DNA of 32,551 nucleotides from JAKAJA01 sp037440125 (GTDB taxonomy: Bacteria; Acidobacteriota; UBA4820; DSQY01), in NCBI GenBank assembly GCA_037440125.1, contig JBBIUU010000027.1, positions 1-32,551 on the forward strand. The letters run 5' to 3'. Below the pieces are notes generated by a model. It had not been told where the DNA came from. It made no database searches and saw only the letters and a list, made by a program, of their open reading frames with translations. The position numbers and the translations under genes were made by a program. Positions within the stretch are counted from its first letter, which is position 1; every line of letters begins with the position of its first letter. Below, one piece after another: positions 7,737 to 15,920 of the stretch.

Positions 7737-7762
7737 AAGGGCGGGGCCGAAGCCCCGCCCTT
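7737..7762 (-). terminator. Intrinsic terminator of citrate synthase
   Basis: A perfect 11-bp stem (AAGGGCGGGGC 7737-7747 with its complement 7752-7762) encloses a loop that reads TTCG on the minus strand, a very stable tetraloop. The minus-strand tail reads TTTGCTTATT. It lies 43 bp beyond the gltA stop and could also stop transcripts arriving from the plus-strand VOC gene (tail CTTTG). Confidence 0.85.
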
Positions 7763-7769
7763 CTTTGAT

Positions 7770-7803
7770 CACCGGCTCGCCGGTTCCCCGGCTCTCCGGC
7801 TCT
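7770..7803 (-). repeat. Purine-rich repeat after the gltA stop codon
   Basis: On the minus strand it reads AGAGCCGGAGAGCCGGGGAA and continues CCGGCGAGCCGGTG, beginning right after the gltA stop at 7805. It is a near copy of 4131-4166. Confidence 0.75.
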
Positions 7804-7804
7804 A

Positions 7805-9085
7805 TTACTTCGCCGCCTGCTTCTTGAACCACTCGGTCGGCATGGACTTGGGCCGCTCGATGGGCTCGCCCCAGGCGCGGGCGACCACGAGCTGGGAGGC
7901 CATGCCCATGACGCGGCTGACGGAGAACAGCACGGTGTAGTAGCTGAACTCCTTCATGCCGAAGTGATAGAGGAGGCAACCCGAGGCGGCGTCCACGTTC
8001 GGCCACGGATCCTTGATCTTCTGGACCTGCTTGAGGACCTCGGGGACGACCTTGAAGACGCGGGCCACGGTCTGGTACGCGGGGTCGTTCGGGCACACGC
8101 GGGCGCCGAAGGCGTGGAAGGCGTCGAAGCGCGGGTCGGTGATGCGCAGGACGGCGTGGCCGTACCCGGGCACGACCTTACCGGAGTCGAGCGTCTCCTG
8201 GGCGTACTTGGCGAGCTGCTCCTCGGTGGGGGCGCCGTTGAACTTCTTGATGGTCTCGAGGACCCAGCCCAGGCACTCCTGGTTGGCGAGGCCGTGGAGG
8301 GGGCCCGCCAGGCCGTTGAGGCCCGCGGAGATGGCGTAGTAAGGATCGGAGAGGGCCGAGCCCACGCAGTGGCAGGTGTGCGCCGAGACGTTTCCGCCCT
8401 CGTGGTCGGAGTGGAGGACCATGTAGAGGCGCATGAGGTTGGCGAACTCGCCCGTGGGGTCGGGCAGGCCCAGCATGTGGGCGTAGTTGCCGGCCCAGTC
8501 GAGCCCGTCGTTGGCGGGGATGCGGGCGCCCTTGTTGAAGGCCTTGCGGTAGATGTAGGCCGAGATCACGGGGATCCAGGCCATGATGTTGAGGGAGTCT
8601 TCCAGGGTGGGCTCCCAGTAGACATCCTTCTTCATCCCGGCGTCGTAGCCCTTGCGGAACTCGGACTCGCGCTCGAGGACCAGGATGGCCGTATCGAGCA
8701 TGCACATGGGATGCGAATCGGTGGGCATGGCGTCGATGACGCCGAAGACGTAGTCGGGGAGCTTCTTGGCGCGGGCCTTGAGGTCCGCCTGCAGGTCGGC
8801 CAGCTCTTCCTTGTTGGGGAGAGTGCCCACGCACAGGAGCCAGAAGATCTCCTCGGGCAGGTTGCCCGCGAGGTCCTTGACCGGGATGCCGCGGATGATG
8901 AGGCCCTTATCCGGGGGCACCTCGGATGTGTCGCACACCATGGACTTGAGGCCGCGCATGCCGCCGAAGGCCGCGCCGATGGTCAGTTCGCCGATGACTT
9001 TCTCGCCGTGCTCTTTGACGAAGGCCTTGATGCCGTTCCGCATGGCGGGGATCTGTTTCGCCAGTGCTTCCTTCAGCTTGGACAT
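7805..9085 (-). CDS. gltA: Citrate synthase, eukaryote/mitochondrial type
   Basis: A 426-residue enzyme condensing oxaloacetate and acetyl-CoA, the entry step of the TCA cycle. Catalytic residues align to the pig heart triad: H264 in GPLHGLANQE, H310 in VPGYGHAVLRITDPR, and D365 in NVDAASG. The N-terminus (IPAMRNGIKAFVKEHGEKVIGELTIGAAFGGMRGLKSMVCDTS) follows the mitochondrial enzyme (HGKTVVGQITVDMMYGGMRG in human) rather than the hexameric Gram-negative type, so it is probably dimeric and not NADH-inhibited. Similar enzymes are known from Geobacter and relatives. The start ATG 9085 follows GGAGGTG. It has its own promoter, a leader of about 175 nt and a strong terminator; it appears monocistronic. 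Confidence 0.95.
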   Translation of the reverse strand: MSKLKEALAKQIPAMRNGIKAFVKEHGEKVIGELTIGAAFGGMRGLKSMVCDTSEVPPDKGLIIRGIPVKDLAGNLPEEIFWLLCVGTLPNKEELADLQADLKARAKKLPDYVFGVIDAMPTDSHPMCMLDTAILVLERESEFRKGYDAGMKKDVYWEPTLEDSLNIMAWIPVISAYIYRKAFNKGARIPANDGLDWAGNYAHMLGLPDPTGEFANLMRLYMVLHSDHEGGNVSAHTCHCVGSALSDPYYAISAGLNGLAGPLHGLANQECLGWVLETIKKFNGAPTEEQLAKYAQETLDSGKVVPGYGHAVLRITDPRFDAFHAFGARVCPNDPAYQTVARVFKVVPEVLKQVQKIKDPWPNVDAASGCLLYHFGMKEFSYYTVLFSVSRVMGMASQLVVARAWGEPIERPKSMPTEWFKKQAAK

Positions 9086-9111
9086 CCGACACCTCCAACG
9101 GTTGATTCTGT

Positions 9112-9171
9112 CCGGGGGGTCGGCCCCCGGGTTCGCTTCACCGCGCGACGGCCGACCCGACGCGCGAACCC
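9112..9171 (-). promoter_or_regulatory. Structured gltA 5' leader with competing hairpins
   Basis: Between the predicted start of transcription (about 9262) and the gltA ATG, the leader has a hairpin CCGGGGG/CCCCCGG (9112-9118 with 9124-9130). It also has an 8-bp stem GGGTTCGC/GCGAACCC (9129-9136 with 9164-9171). They share bases 9129-9130, so they compete at their edge. A further G/C hairpin lies near 9190-9212. Regulation by this leader is only a possibility. Confidence 0.35.
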
Positions 9172-9268
9172 CATCTCAGGTGGACTGCTCGGGGCGAGGC
9201 TCCGAGCCCCGCCCACCCGTGATCGCGCCCAGATGTTGACGATCAAAACCCCCCTGAAACTAGAGCCA

Positions 9269-9297
9269 AGTATCGGTCTGCGGTCGGGGAGTGTCAA
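9269..9297 (-). promoter_or_regulatory. Promoter of gltA
   Basis: On the minus strand, TTGACA (9297-9292) is followed after exactly 17 bases by GATACT (9274-9269), giving 6/6 and 4/6 matches to the sigma70 consensus. It predicts transcription from about 9262. The intergenic stretch 9086-9448 holds only this promoter, the gltA leader and the tetR promoter; I see no gene in it. Confidence 0.7.
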
Positions 9298-9394
9298 GAA
9301 AGTGAGCAGGTCCCCAGAGGGGTGGGGCAAAAGGCCAACTCTTTGTTCAAAAAGGCCATCCGGGCCTCATCGAGAGTGGCCTGGGGCGGGCGGC

Positions 9395-9430
9395 TTGACA
9401 AATCAGAATTTGGATTCTATATTCGGAATC
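9395..9430 (+). promoter_or_regulatory. Promoter and likely operator of the tetR-efflux operon
   Basis: TTGACA (9395-9400), a 17-base spacer and TATATT (9418-9423) make a near-consensus promoter. Over the spacer and -10 lie nested inverted repeats: AGAAT 9405-9409 with ATTCT 9414-9418, and GATTC 9413-9417 with GAATC 9426-9430. This is the usual place and form of a TetR-family operator, so autorepression by the first gene of the operon is likely. Confidence 0.72.
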
Positions 9431-9448
9431 TCTGTTACGGAGGGCTCC

Positions 9449-10060
9449 ATGGCCATCCATCGAAAAGAGCTCGAACGCGAGCGGCGAAAGGAGCACCTCC
9501 TCGCTGCGGCGGAGCGCGTCTTCGGCCGGAAACCTTTCGACGAGGCCACGATGCAGGAGGTGGCCGCCGAGGCCGAAATCGGCATGCAGGGCCTCTACGA
9601 GCACTTCCCGTCCAAACAGGCGCTCTACGAGAGCCTCATCCTCGTCCGCGTCCAGCGGTTCCAGCGCCGGATCGCGGAGGCGTCGGAGGGGCTGACCGAG
9701 CCGCTCGAACGGCTCTGGACCGTGGCGAGGATCCAGACGGAGTTCTTCGCCGACGGCCCCGCCTTCTTCGCCGTCTTCCTGCGGGAGCAGATCCACTTCG
9801 AGTGGGGGTTCACCTCGCGGTTCGGCCCCACCCTCCACCGCGTCTACCGGGAGGAGCAGAAGCGCATCGCGAAGATCCTCGAGGACTGCGTCGCGGCCGG
9901 CCACCTCAAGCCCCTGCCCCTGGACTTCCTGGTCCAGGCCTGCCTGGGCGTGTGGGAGGCCTCGCTCCACTACCACTTCCACCACAAGGACGAGGAGATC
10001 GAGACGTGTGTGAACCGAACCATGGACACCTTCCTGTCCGGCGTGGGGGCCAGGCCGTGA
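9449..10060 (+). CDS. TetR/AcrR-family transcriptional repressor
   Basis: A 203-residue regulator. Residues 1-55 form the TetR DNA-binding domain: RKEHLLAAAERVFGRKPFDEATMQEVAAEAEIGMQGLYEHFPSKQALYESLI, with the helix-turn-helix at EVAAEAEIGMQGLYEHFPSK. The C-terminal half (ligand-binding and dimer domain) is helical and unspecific. ATG 9449 follows GGAGG and lies about 20 bases after the predicted transcript start. It is the first gene of an operon with TolC, EmrA and EmrB genes; its stop overlaps the TolC GTG start by GTGA. By family behaviour it should repress this operon and be released by a substrate of the pump. The inverted repeats over its promoter support autoregulation. The inducer is unknown. 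Confidence 0.92.
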   Translation: MAIHRKELERERRKEHLLAAAERVFGRKPFDEATMQEVAAEAEIGMQGLYEHFPSKQALYESLILVRVQRFQRRIAEASEGLTEPLERLWTVARIQTEFFADGPAFFAVFLREQIHFEWGFTSRFGPTLHRVYREEQKRIAKILEDCVAAGHLKPLPLDFLVQACLGVWEASLHYHFHHKDEEIETCVNRTMDTFLSGVGARP

Positions 10061-11382
10061 CGCGCCGGGCGCTGGCCGCCCTGGCGGCCCTCCTCTGGCT
10101 GGCTCCCGCGGCGGCCCAGACGCCCCTCACCCTCCCCGAGGCGTTGAGGCGGGCGGCCCAGAGCTCCCTCCCTGCGGACACGGCACGCCTCGACGTCTCG
10201 GTGGCCAGGGAGCAGACCTCCGAGATCAAGACGAGCTATTACCCGCTGGTCACCCTCGACGGCGGCCACCTCTCCCTCGACAACAAGCCCTACTTCGTCA
10301 GCGGCCCCATCGTCTTCCCCTCGGCCAACCAGGACTCCTGGCAGTACACGCTCTCGGTCCGCGAGATCCTCTGGGACGGCGGGCGCCGCTCCACCGCCGT
10401 GGCCGCGAGCAGGACGCGGGAGGCCGCCGTGGAGCTCAAGGGGGCGAGCGAGGTCCGCAAGACGCAGGCGACCGTGGCGGAGCGATACGTGACGCTCCTG
10501 GGGCTCCGCGCCGAGCGCGAGGTCCTGGAGCTCCGGAAGAAGGCCCTGGAGGACCACCTCCGCGAAGTGAAGGACCTCTTCGACCAGGGCATGGTGGCGC
10601 GCAACGACCTCCTCCGCACGGAGGTCGCGCTCCGCGCCGTCGGCGACGCCCAGGCGAACCTCGACAACGCCTGCACCACCTCCCTCGAGGCGCTCAACAA
10701 GGAGCTGGGCCTGGACCCCACCACGCCTCAGGTCCTCCCCGAGAGACTCCCCGCGGTGCCGCCCATCCCCTGGAGCGACGGCGAGTGCCGCGCCCGCGCG
10801 GAGGACCACAACGAGGGCGTCCTCGCCCTGGCGCAGAAGGTGAAGGGCTACGAGCAGACGGTCCAGCTCCGCCGGAAGGACTACTACCCGAGAGTGGTGG
10901 CCGAGGCGTCGGGGAGCTACACCCAGAACCAGTACCTCCTCTACCCGTACGTCAATTCCTTCTTCATCGGCCTCTCGATGGACGTCTTCGACGGCGGCGC
11001 GCGATCCTCCCGCATCAAACAGGCCGAGGCCGAAACCGAGAAGGCGAAGCGGGAGCTGGAGGAGGCGCGGCGCGGGGTGAGCCTCGTCGTGGGGCAGGCG
11101 CTGCGCGACTACCAGGAGGCCCTCAAGCAGGTGGAGACGGCGAAGGCCAACGTGACCGCCTCCGAAGAGAACCTCAGGATCATCGAGGACCAGTACAAGG
11201 AAGGGCTGGCGCGGACCACCGACGTCCTCGACGCGGTGACCGTGCTGGCCGAGAGCCGCTGGCAGGTGGTGCAGATGCACTACCGCGCCTACGCCCGGCA
11301 GGCGGCGCTCCTGGCCGCCACGGGCGAGGACATGCCCGGGTTCTACGAGAAGGGGCTCGCGGCCCAAGGCAAGGAGAACTGA
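10057..11382 (+). CDS. TolC-family outer-membrane efflux protein
   Basis: A 441-residue outer-membrane channel of the OEP family. It begins at GTG 10057, overlapping the tetR stop, with a signal peptide TRRALAALAALLWLAPAAA before QTPLTLPEALRRA. The family's internal duplication is visible: LTLPEALRRAAQSS near the N-terminus, long amphipathic helices (residues 110-200 and 300-400), and strand segments such as YYPLVTLDGGHLS and YYPRVVAEASGSYTQNQ at equivalent places of the two halves. ASEENLRIIEDQYKEGLARTTDVLDA is the typical second-half helix. With EmrA and EmrB it should form a tripartite pump spanning both membranes, which implies a Gram-negative envelope. Spacing to emrA is one base. Confidence 0.9.
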   Translation: MTRRALAALAALLWLAPAAAQTPLTLPEALRRAAQSSLPADTARLDVSVAREQTSEIKTSYYPLVTLDGGHLSLDNKPYFVSGPIVFPSANQDSWQYTLSVREILWDGGRRSTAVAASRTREAAVELKGASEVRKTQATVAERYVTLLGLRAEREVLELRKKALEDHLREVKDLFDQGMVARNDLLRTEVALRAVGDAQANLDNACTTSLEALNKELGLDPTTPQVLPERLPAVPPIPWSDGECRARAEDHNEGVLALAQKVKGYEQTVQLRRKDYYPRVVAEASGSYTQNQYLLYPYVNSFFIGLSMDVFDGGARSSRIKQAEAETEKAKRELEEARRGVSLVVGQALRDYQEALKQVETAKANVTASEENLRIIEDQYKEGLARTTDVLDAVTVLAESRWQVVQMHYRAYARQAALLAATGEDMPGFYEKGLAAQGKEN

Positions 11383-11383
11383 C

Positions 11384-12382
11384 ATGGCGCTTCAGCGGAA
11401 ATGGGTCGCACTCCTGACCCTCGGCATCTTCCTCGCGGCGGCGGCCGTCTTCGGGTACGGGCGCTGGCGCCACGCCCAATGGCACGTGGAGACCGAGGAC
11501 GCCTACGTGAGGGGGCACATCTACAGCGTGGCGTCGCGCATCCCCGGCACGCTCCTCACCCTCGACGTCCTCGAGAACCAGAGCGTGAAGGCGGGCCAGA
11601 CCATCGCCACCCTGGACCCCAAGGACTACGACGCCGCCGTGGTGAAGGCCGAGGCCTCGATGAACGAGGCCGCCGCGGACTGCTCCGTGAAGGAGGCCAA
11701 CATCGCGCAGGCCAAGGCTCAGGTGGTGGCCGCCAGGAGCCAGCTCCAGCTCGCCCAGGCGGACCTGGCGCGCATCAAGACGCTCTACGAGCGGCAGTCC
11801 ATCCCGAAGCAGAAGTACGACCAGGCCGTGACCGCCGAGGAGGTGACGCGGGCGCAGGTGGCCGCGGCGGAGAAGGCGGTGGCCTACGGGGCGGCGGGGC
11901 TCGAGGTGAGCAAGAAGAAGACCGAGACGGCCAAAGCCCAGCTCGAGCAGGCCCAGCTCCAGCGGTCCTACTGCACCATCGTGGCGCCCGTGTCGGGCGT
12001 CGTGAGCCGGAAGATGGCCGAGGCGGGGAACGTGGTGGCCGCGGGCCAGCCGCTCTGCGCCGTGGTTCCCCTCGACCTGAGCGACATCTGGGTGGAGGCC
12101 AACTTCAAGGAGACGCAGCTCAAGAACGTCCGGCCCGGGCAGCCCTGCACCGTCGAGGCCGACATCGACAAGAGCAAGGTCTACAGGGGCAAGGTGGACA
12201 GCATCAGCGCGGGCACGGGCGCGGCCTTCTCCCTCCTCCCGCCCGAGAACGCCACGGGCAACTGGGTGAAGGTGGTCCAGCGCGTGCCGGTGAAGATCGT
12301 CATCGACCCGGGCGCCGACCCCGAGCACAAGCTCCGCGTGGGGCTCTCCGTCCACGTGTCCATCGACACGCGGGCCAGGTGA
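11384..12382 (+). CDS. emrA: EmrA/HlyD-type membrane fusion protein
   Basis: A 332-residue periplasmic adaptor. One N-terminal transmembrane helix (about 7-26, WVALLTLGIFLAAAAVFGYG) is followed by TEDAYVRGHIYSVASRIPGTL, the signature of the EmrA subgroup. Next come the first half of the lipoyl domain (VLENQSVKAGQTIATLDPKDY), a long coiled-coil hairpin (about 85-195, rich in Ala/Gln/Lys), the second lipoyl half (IVAPVSGVVSRKMAEAGNVVAAGQPL) and beta-barrel segments up to the C-terminus. It couples the inner-membrane transporter EmrB to TolC. The start ATG 11384 follows AAGGAGA within the TolC gene end, so translation is probably coupled. Substrates of EmrAB pumps are hydrophobic drugs, uncouplers or bile salts; the one here is unknown. 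Confidence 0.93.
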   Translation: MALQRKWVALLTLGIFLAAAAVFGYGRWRHAQWHVETEDAYVRGHIYSVASRIPGTLLTLDVLENQSVKAGQTIATLDPKDYDAAVVKAEASMNEAAADCSVKEANIAQAKAQVVAARSQLQLAQADLARIKTLYERQSIPKQKYDQAVTAEEVTRAQVAAAEKAVAYGAAGLEVSKKKTETAKAQLEQAQLQRSYCTIVAPVSGVVSRKMAEAGNVVAAGQPLCAVVPLDLSDIWVEANFKETQLKNVRPGQPCTVEADIDKSKVYRGKVDSISAGTGAAFSLLPPENATGNWVKVVQRVPVKIVIDPGADPEHKLRVGLSVHVSIDTRAR

Positions 12383-12414
12383 CGGCGCCAGGGCCCTAGA
12401 GCAGAGCAGACATC

Positions 12415-13962
12415 ATGGGAAGCAACGGAGCAACCCGGTGGTTCATCGCGGCCACGACCACGCTCGCGACCTTCATGGAGATCCTCGACACCTCCGTGGC
12501 GAACGTGGCCCTGCCGCACATGCAGGGCACCTACGCGGCGGGGACCGACGAGGTCACTTGGGTCATCACGAGCTACCTCGTGGCCAACGCCATCATCCTC
12601 CCGATCACGGGGTGGCTCGGGTCCTACTTCAGCCGGAAGCGGGTCTACGTCGCGTGCCTCCTGATCTTCACCCTCGCCTCCTTCGGCTCGGGCGCGGCTC
12701 CCAGCCTGGGGTTCCTGATCCTGATGCGCGTCATCCAGGGGCTCTCGGGGGGCGCCATGGTGCCCATGTCCCAGGCCATCCTCCTGGAGACCTTCCCCAA
12801 GGGAGAGCACGGCAAGGCCCTCGCGCTCTTCGGCATCGGCGCCATCTTCGGCCCGATCATCGGCCCCCTCGTGGGCGGCTGGGTCACGGACAACTGGTCG
12901 TGGCCGTGGATCTTCTACATCAACGTGCCGGTGGGCGTCCTGGCCATCGGCCTGAGCCTCGTGCTCCTGAAAGACCCGCCCTACCTCAAGCGACCCGAGG
13001 GCCGGGTCGACTACTGGAGTTTCCTCTTCGTGGCGGTGGGGCTCGGGTCCCTCGAGGTCTTCCTCAACCGCGGCGAGCGGTACGACTGGCTCGAGAGCCC
13101 CTTCATCCGGGCCGTGGGCGCCGCCGCGCTCGTGGGGATCGCGCTCTTCATCTGGCGCTCCTTCACGGCGAGGGATCCCCTCGTAGATTTGCGCATCCTC
13201 AAGAACCGCGAGTTCACCTCGGGCATCGGCCTCATCTTCATGGCGAGCTTCGGCATGTACGGAGCCTTCGTCATGGTGCCCCTCTACGTGCAGAACCTCA
13301 TGGGCTACACGCCCACGTGGGCGGGCCTCGTGCTCTCGCCGGGGGGCGTCGCGAGCCTGCTGGCCATGGGGGCCGTGGGCTACCTCTACGGGAAGGTGGA
13401 CGTGAGGGGGATGGTGGGCGCCGGCTTCGCGCTCCTCGCGGCCTCCTGTTCCATGCTCACCTCCGTGAACCTGGGCGTGGGCTACGGCTACCTCGTCGGG
13501 GCGTGGTTCCTCCACGGCCTGGGCCTCGGCCTGCTCTTCGTCCCCATCGGGACCGTGTGCGTGTCGCGCATCGCGCCCCAGAAGATGGGCGTGGCCACGA
13601 GCCTCTTCAACCTCATGCGCAACGAGGGCGGATCGGTGGGCATCGCCGTGGCCTCCACCTTCCTCGCGCGCAGGGCGCAGTTCCATCACAGCGTCCTGGC
13701 AGAGCACGTGAGCCCATACGACCCCGCCTTCCAGCAGGGCTTGCAGACGCTCCAGCACGGGATCGCCTCGCGCGCCGGCGCGGACGCGTCGACGGCCAAA
13801 GCCACCGCGCTCGGGATGCTGGGCCAGGAGATCCAGCGGCAGGCCTACCTTCTGAGCTTCGTGGACGTCTTCTGGTTCCTGATGCTCGTGTTCGCCTTCT
13901 CCATGCCCTTCATCCTCCTCCTGCGGAGCGGGAAGGGCGAGCACATGTCCCTCTCGCACTGA
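12415..13962 (+). CDS. emrB: EmrB-type DHA2 major facilitator drug exporter
   Basis: A 515-residue inner-membrane H+ antiporter of the DHA2 family with 14 expected transmembrane helices. Family motifs: LDTSVANVALPHM in helix 1, WVITSYLVANAIILPITGWLG with the loop 2-3 motif GSYFSRKRVY (motif A), RVIQGLSGGAMVPM (motif B) and GIGAIFGPIIGPLVGGWV (motif C, marking antiporters). It exports compounds through EmrA and TolC. It follows emrA by 32 bp with a weak ribosome site, so expression may depend on the operon. A close paralogue lies at 30718-32268. A hairpin beyond the stop separates it from the convergent HD-GYP gene. Confidence 0.94.
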   Translation: MGSNGATRWFIAATTTLATFMEILDTSVANVALPHMQGTYAAGTDEVTWVITSYLVANAIILPITGWLGSYFSRKRVYVACLLIFTLASFGSGAAPSLGFLILMRVIQGLSGGAMVPMSQAILLETFPKGEHGKALALFGIGAIFGPIIGPLVGGWVTDNWSWPWIFYINVPVGVLAIGLSLVLLKDPPYLKRPEGRVDYWSFLFVAVGLGSLEVFLNRGERYDWLESPFIRAVGAAALVGIALFIWRSFTARDPLVDLRILKNREFTSGIGLIFMASFGMYGAFVMVPLYVQNLMGYTPTWAGLVLSPGGVASLLAMGAVGYLYGKVDVRGMVGAGFALLAASCSMLTSVNLGVGYGYLVGAWFLHGLGLGLLFVPIGTVCVSRIAPQKMGVATSLFNLMRNEGGSVGIAVASTFLARRAQFHHSVLAEHVSPYDPAFQQGLQTLQHGIASRAGADASTAKATALGMLGQEIQRQAYLLSFVDVFWFLMLVFAFSMPFILLLRSGKGEHMSLSH

Positions 13963-13988
13963 GGGTCCCGACGGACGTGAGGATACCG

Positions 13989-14009
13989 GGGCGCCAGTCC
14001 TTGGCGCCC
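13989..14009. terminator. Hairpin between convergent genes, possible terminator
   Basis: A perfect 8-bp stem GGGCGCCA/TGGCGCCC encloses GTCCT and lies between the emrB stop and the end of the HD-GYP gene. There is no T tract on either side, so it may only slow polymerase or protect mRNA ends. Confidence 0.4.
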
Positions 14010-14032
14010 TCGGACCCGTGCCCATCGCGGGG

Positions 14033-15544
14033 TCACGAGAACCGCTGGAAGATCTCGTCAAAATGAGGGTGCAGCGCCTCGAAGGCCTTGAGGACCTCGG
14101 GGTCGAAGTGGCTGGGTCGGGTCCGCCCGTCGCCCTCCAGGAGGATGCGGATCGTGGCGGCGTGGTCCAGCGCGGGCTTGTAGCTCCGGACGCTGCGCAG
14201 GGCGTCGTACTGGTCGGCGATGCACACGATGCGTCCCTCGAGGGGGATCTCGCCGCCCTTCAGGCCGAACGGGTAGCCGCTCCCGTCCCACTTCTCGTGG
14301 TGGCTGAGCGCCACGTTGCGGGCCATCTGGAGCCTGGGGTGGTCGCCCAGAATCATGGCTCCGTAGAGCGTGTGCTTGTGCATCTCCGACCACTCCTCGG
14401 AGGTGAGGTACCCCTTCTTCCTCAGGAGGTCGGGGTGGATGTGCACCTTCCCGACGTCGTGCATCTGGGCCTGGATGCCGAGGGCGCGGGCGTAGGGCTC
14501 GGGCAGACCGAGGTGGCGCGCGAGGGCCGCGCAGTACTCGCCGATGCGCTGGATGTGGTTCCCCGTATTTTCGTCGTTGGCCTCCGCCGCGCGGGCGAGG
14601 GCCTGGACCGTGTAGAGGAAGGCGTTCTCCGTCTCGCTCACCTGGAAAGCCAGGGAGCGCAGGAAGAGGCTCTGGGTGACGAGGCTCTTCAGGACCGCCG
14701 CGTCGTACTCGGTCACGTCGCGGCCGTAGTTGAGGATGAGGACCGCGAGGGGTTGGCTGAGGTAGCACACGGCGTTGGTCAAGCCGAACCCGAGGGGCGC
14801 CAAGGCGTCCCGCAGCCACTGCCCCGATGGGGCCTCGAGGTCGGTCGCGTTGAGGCAGAGGAGCCTCGACTCCGGGCTCGACAGCGCTTCGGCCGGGAGC
14901 TGGGGCGACACGTTGGCCTTGGTGACCCCCTCGCCGGAGATCCTGTAGGCGCGCCAGGACCAGGTGCGGTCCTCGCGGCTGAGGCCCACGAGGACGGCGC
15001 GGGGCTTCTCGGCCTCCGTGCCCGCGCCGCGGATGAACCGGTGGGCGTAGGCCTCCACGCTCGTCCGGAAGTCGAAGTGGAGCGGGTCGAAGGCCTGGAT
15101 GATGTCGTTCCCCACGGAGACGAGCCCGAGGATGTTGTCGTAGGCGCCCCGCAGGCGCTCGTTGAGCGACTTCACCTTCAGGAGCATCTGGATGCGGGCC
15201 AGGACCTCGCCCTTGTCGAAGGGCTTGGTGATGAAGTCGTCGGCCCCCGCCTCGATGCCCTGGATCCTGTCCTCCCGTCCGCTGAGGGCGGTGAGGAGGA
15301 CGACGGGGATGGCGCGGGTGGACTCCACGCCCTTGATGCGCCGGCACACCTCGAATCCGTCGATGACGGGCATCATGACGTCCAGGAGGACGAGGTCCAC
15401 GCGCTCGCGTGCCAGGACCTCGAGGGCCTCCTCGCCCCCGTGGGCCGTGAGGATCTCGTAGCCGCGGGGCTCGAGGAGGGCCTGGAGGAGGGTGAGGTTG
15501 AAGGTCTCGTCGTCGACGCAGAGGACCCGCGACGCTGCGCTCAC
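14033..15544 (-). CDS. Response regulator with HD-GYP cyclic-di-GMP phosphodiesterase domain
   Basis: A 503-residue three-part protein. Residues 5-122 are a receiver domain with acidic D11/D12, phospho-acceptor D55 (LLDVMMP), T85 and K107. Residues about 140-305 resemble a GAF-like sensory domain. Residues about 315-500 form a complete HD-GYP domain with H362-D363 (MHDVGKVHIHPD), HHEKWDGSGYP at 415-425 and DQYDALRSVRSYK. All signature residues are present, so active hydrolysis of cyclic di-GMP is expected, controlled by phosphorylation. The start is GTG 15544 after TTGAGGG, seven bases beyond the stop of the receiver gene. It is the last gene of the kinase operon. Confidence 0.92.
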   Translation of the reverse strand: MSAASRVLCVDDETFNLTLLQALLEPRGYEILTAHGGEEALEVLARERVDLVLLDVMMPVIDGFEVCRRIKGVESTRAIPVVLLTALSGREDRIQGIEAGADDFITKPFDKGEVLARIQMLLKVKSLNERLRGAYDNILGLVSVGNDIIQAFDPLHFDFRTSVEAYAHRFIRGAGTEAEKPRAVLVGLSREDRTWSWRAYRISGEGVTKANVSPQLPAEALSSPESRLLCLNATDLEAPSGQWLRDALAPLGFGLTNAVCYLSQPLAVLILNYGRDVTEYDAAVLKSLVTQSLFLRSLAFQVSETENAFLYTVQALARAAEANDENTGNHIQRIGEYCAALARHLGLPEPYARALGIQAQMHDVGKVHIHPDLLRKKGYLTSEEWSEMHKHTLYGAMILGDHPRLQMARNVALSHHEKWDGSGYPFGLKGGEIPLEGRIVCIADQYDALRSVRSYKPALDHAATIRILLEGDGRTRPSHFDPEVLKAFEALHPHFDEIFQRFS

Positions 15545-15551
15545 GGGGCCC

Positions 15552-15920
15552 TCAACCGCCCAGGATCTGGCGGACCATGATCGGGAGCTGCCGCGTGTCG
15601 ATGGGCTTGGCCATGTACTCGTCGCAGCCGGCGGCGAGGATGCGCTCCCGGTCGCCCTTCATGGCGAAGGAGGTGACGGCGAGGATCTTGATGGACTTGG
15701 TCGCGGGGTCGGCCTTGAGGCGCCTCGCGGCCTCGAGGCCGTCCATGACGGGCATCTGCATGTCCAGGAGGATGAGGTCGGGTTTGTGCTTCCTGGCGAG
15801 CTCGATGCCCTCCGCGCCGTCGTGCGCCTCGAGGACCTCGTACCCGCGCACCTTGAGGATATCCACCATGAGGAGGCGGTTCTGGGCGTTGTCCTCGACG
15901 ATCAGGATGGTGGGCGTCAT
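15552..15920 (-). CDS. Single-domain response regulator (CheY/DivK-like)
   Basis: A 122-residue stand-alone receiver: E9/D10 acidic pair, phospho-acceptor D53 (LILLDMQMPVMDG), T83 (AVTSFAMKGD) and K105 (YMAKPID). No output domain follows, so it must pass its signal by protein contact or phosphotransfer, as DivK does. Its start ATG 15920 follows GGAGGAAGAG and overlaps the histidine kinase stop (ATGA), so the two are translationally coupled and it is the obvious first phospho-acceptor. The HD-GYP regulator comes seven bases later, making a kinase-receiver-phosphodiesterase cascade likely. Confidence 0.93.
   Translation of the reverse strand: MTPTILIVEDNAQNRLLMVDILKVRGYEVLEAHDGAEGIELARKHKPDLILLDMQMPVMDGLEAARRLKADPATKSIKILAVTSFAMKGDRERILAAGCDEYMAKPIDTRQLPIMVRQILGG

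Noticed and set aside
7964..9448. Extension of the TetR frame by almost 500 codons upstream
   Set aside because: It runs antisense through citrate synthase and across the tetR promoter; ATG 9449 has a ribosome site and starts the known domain.
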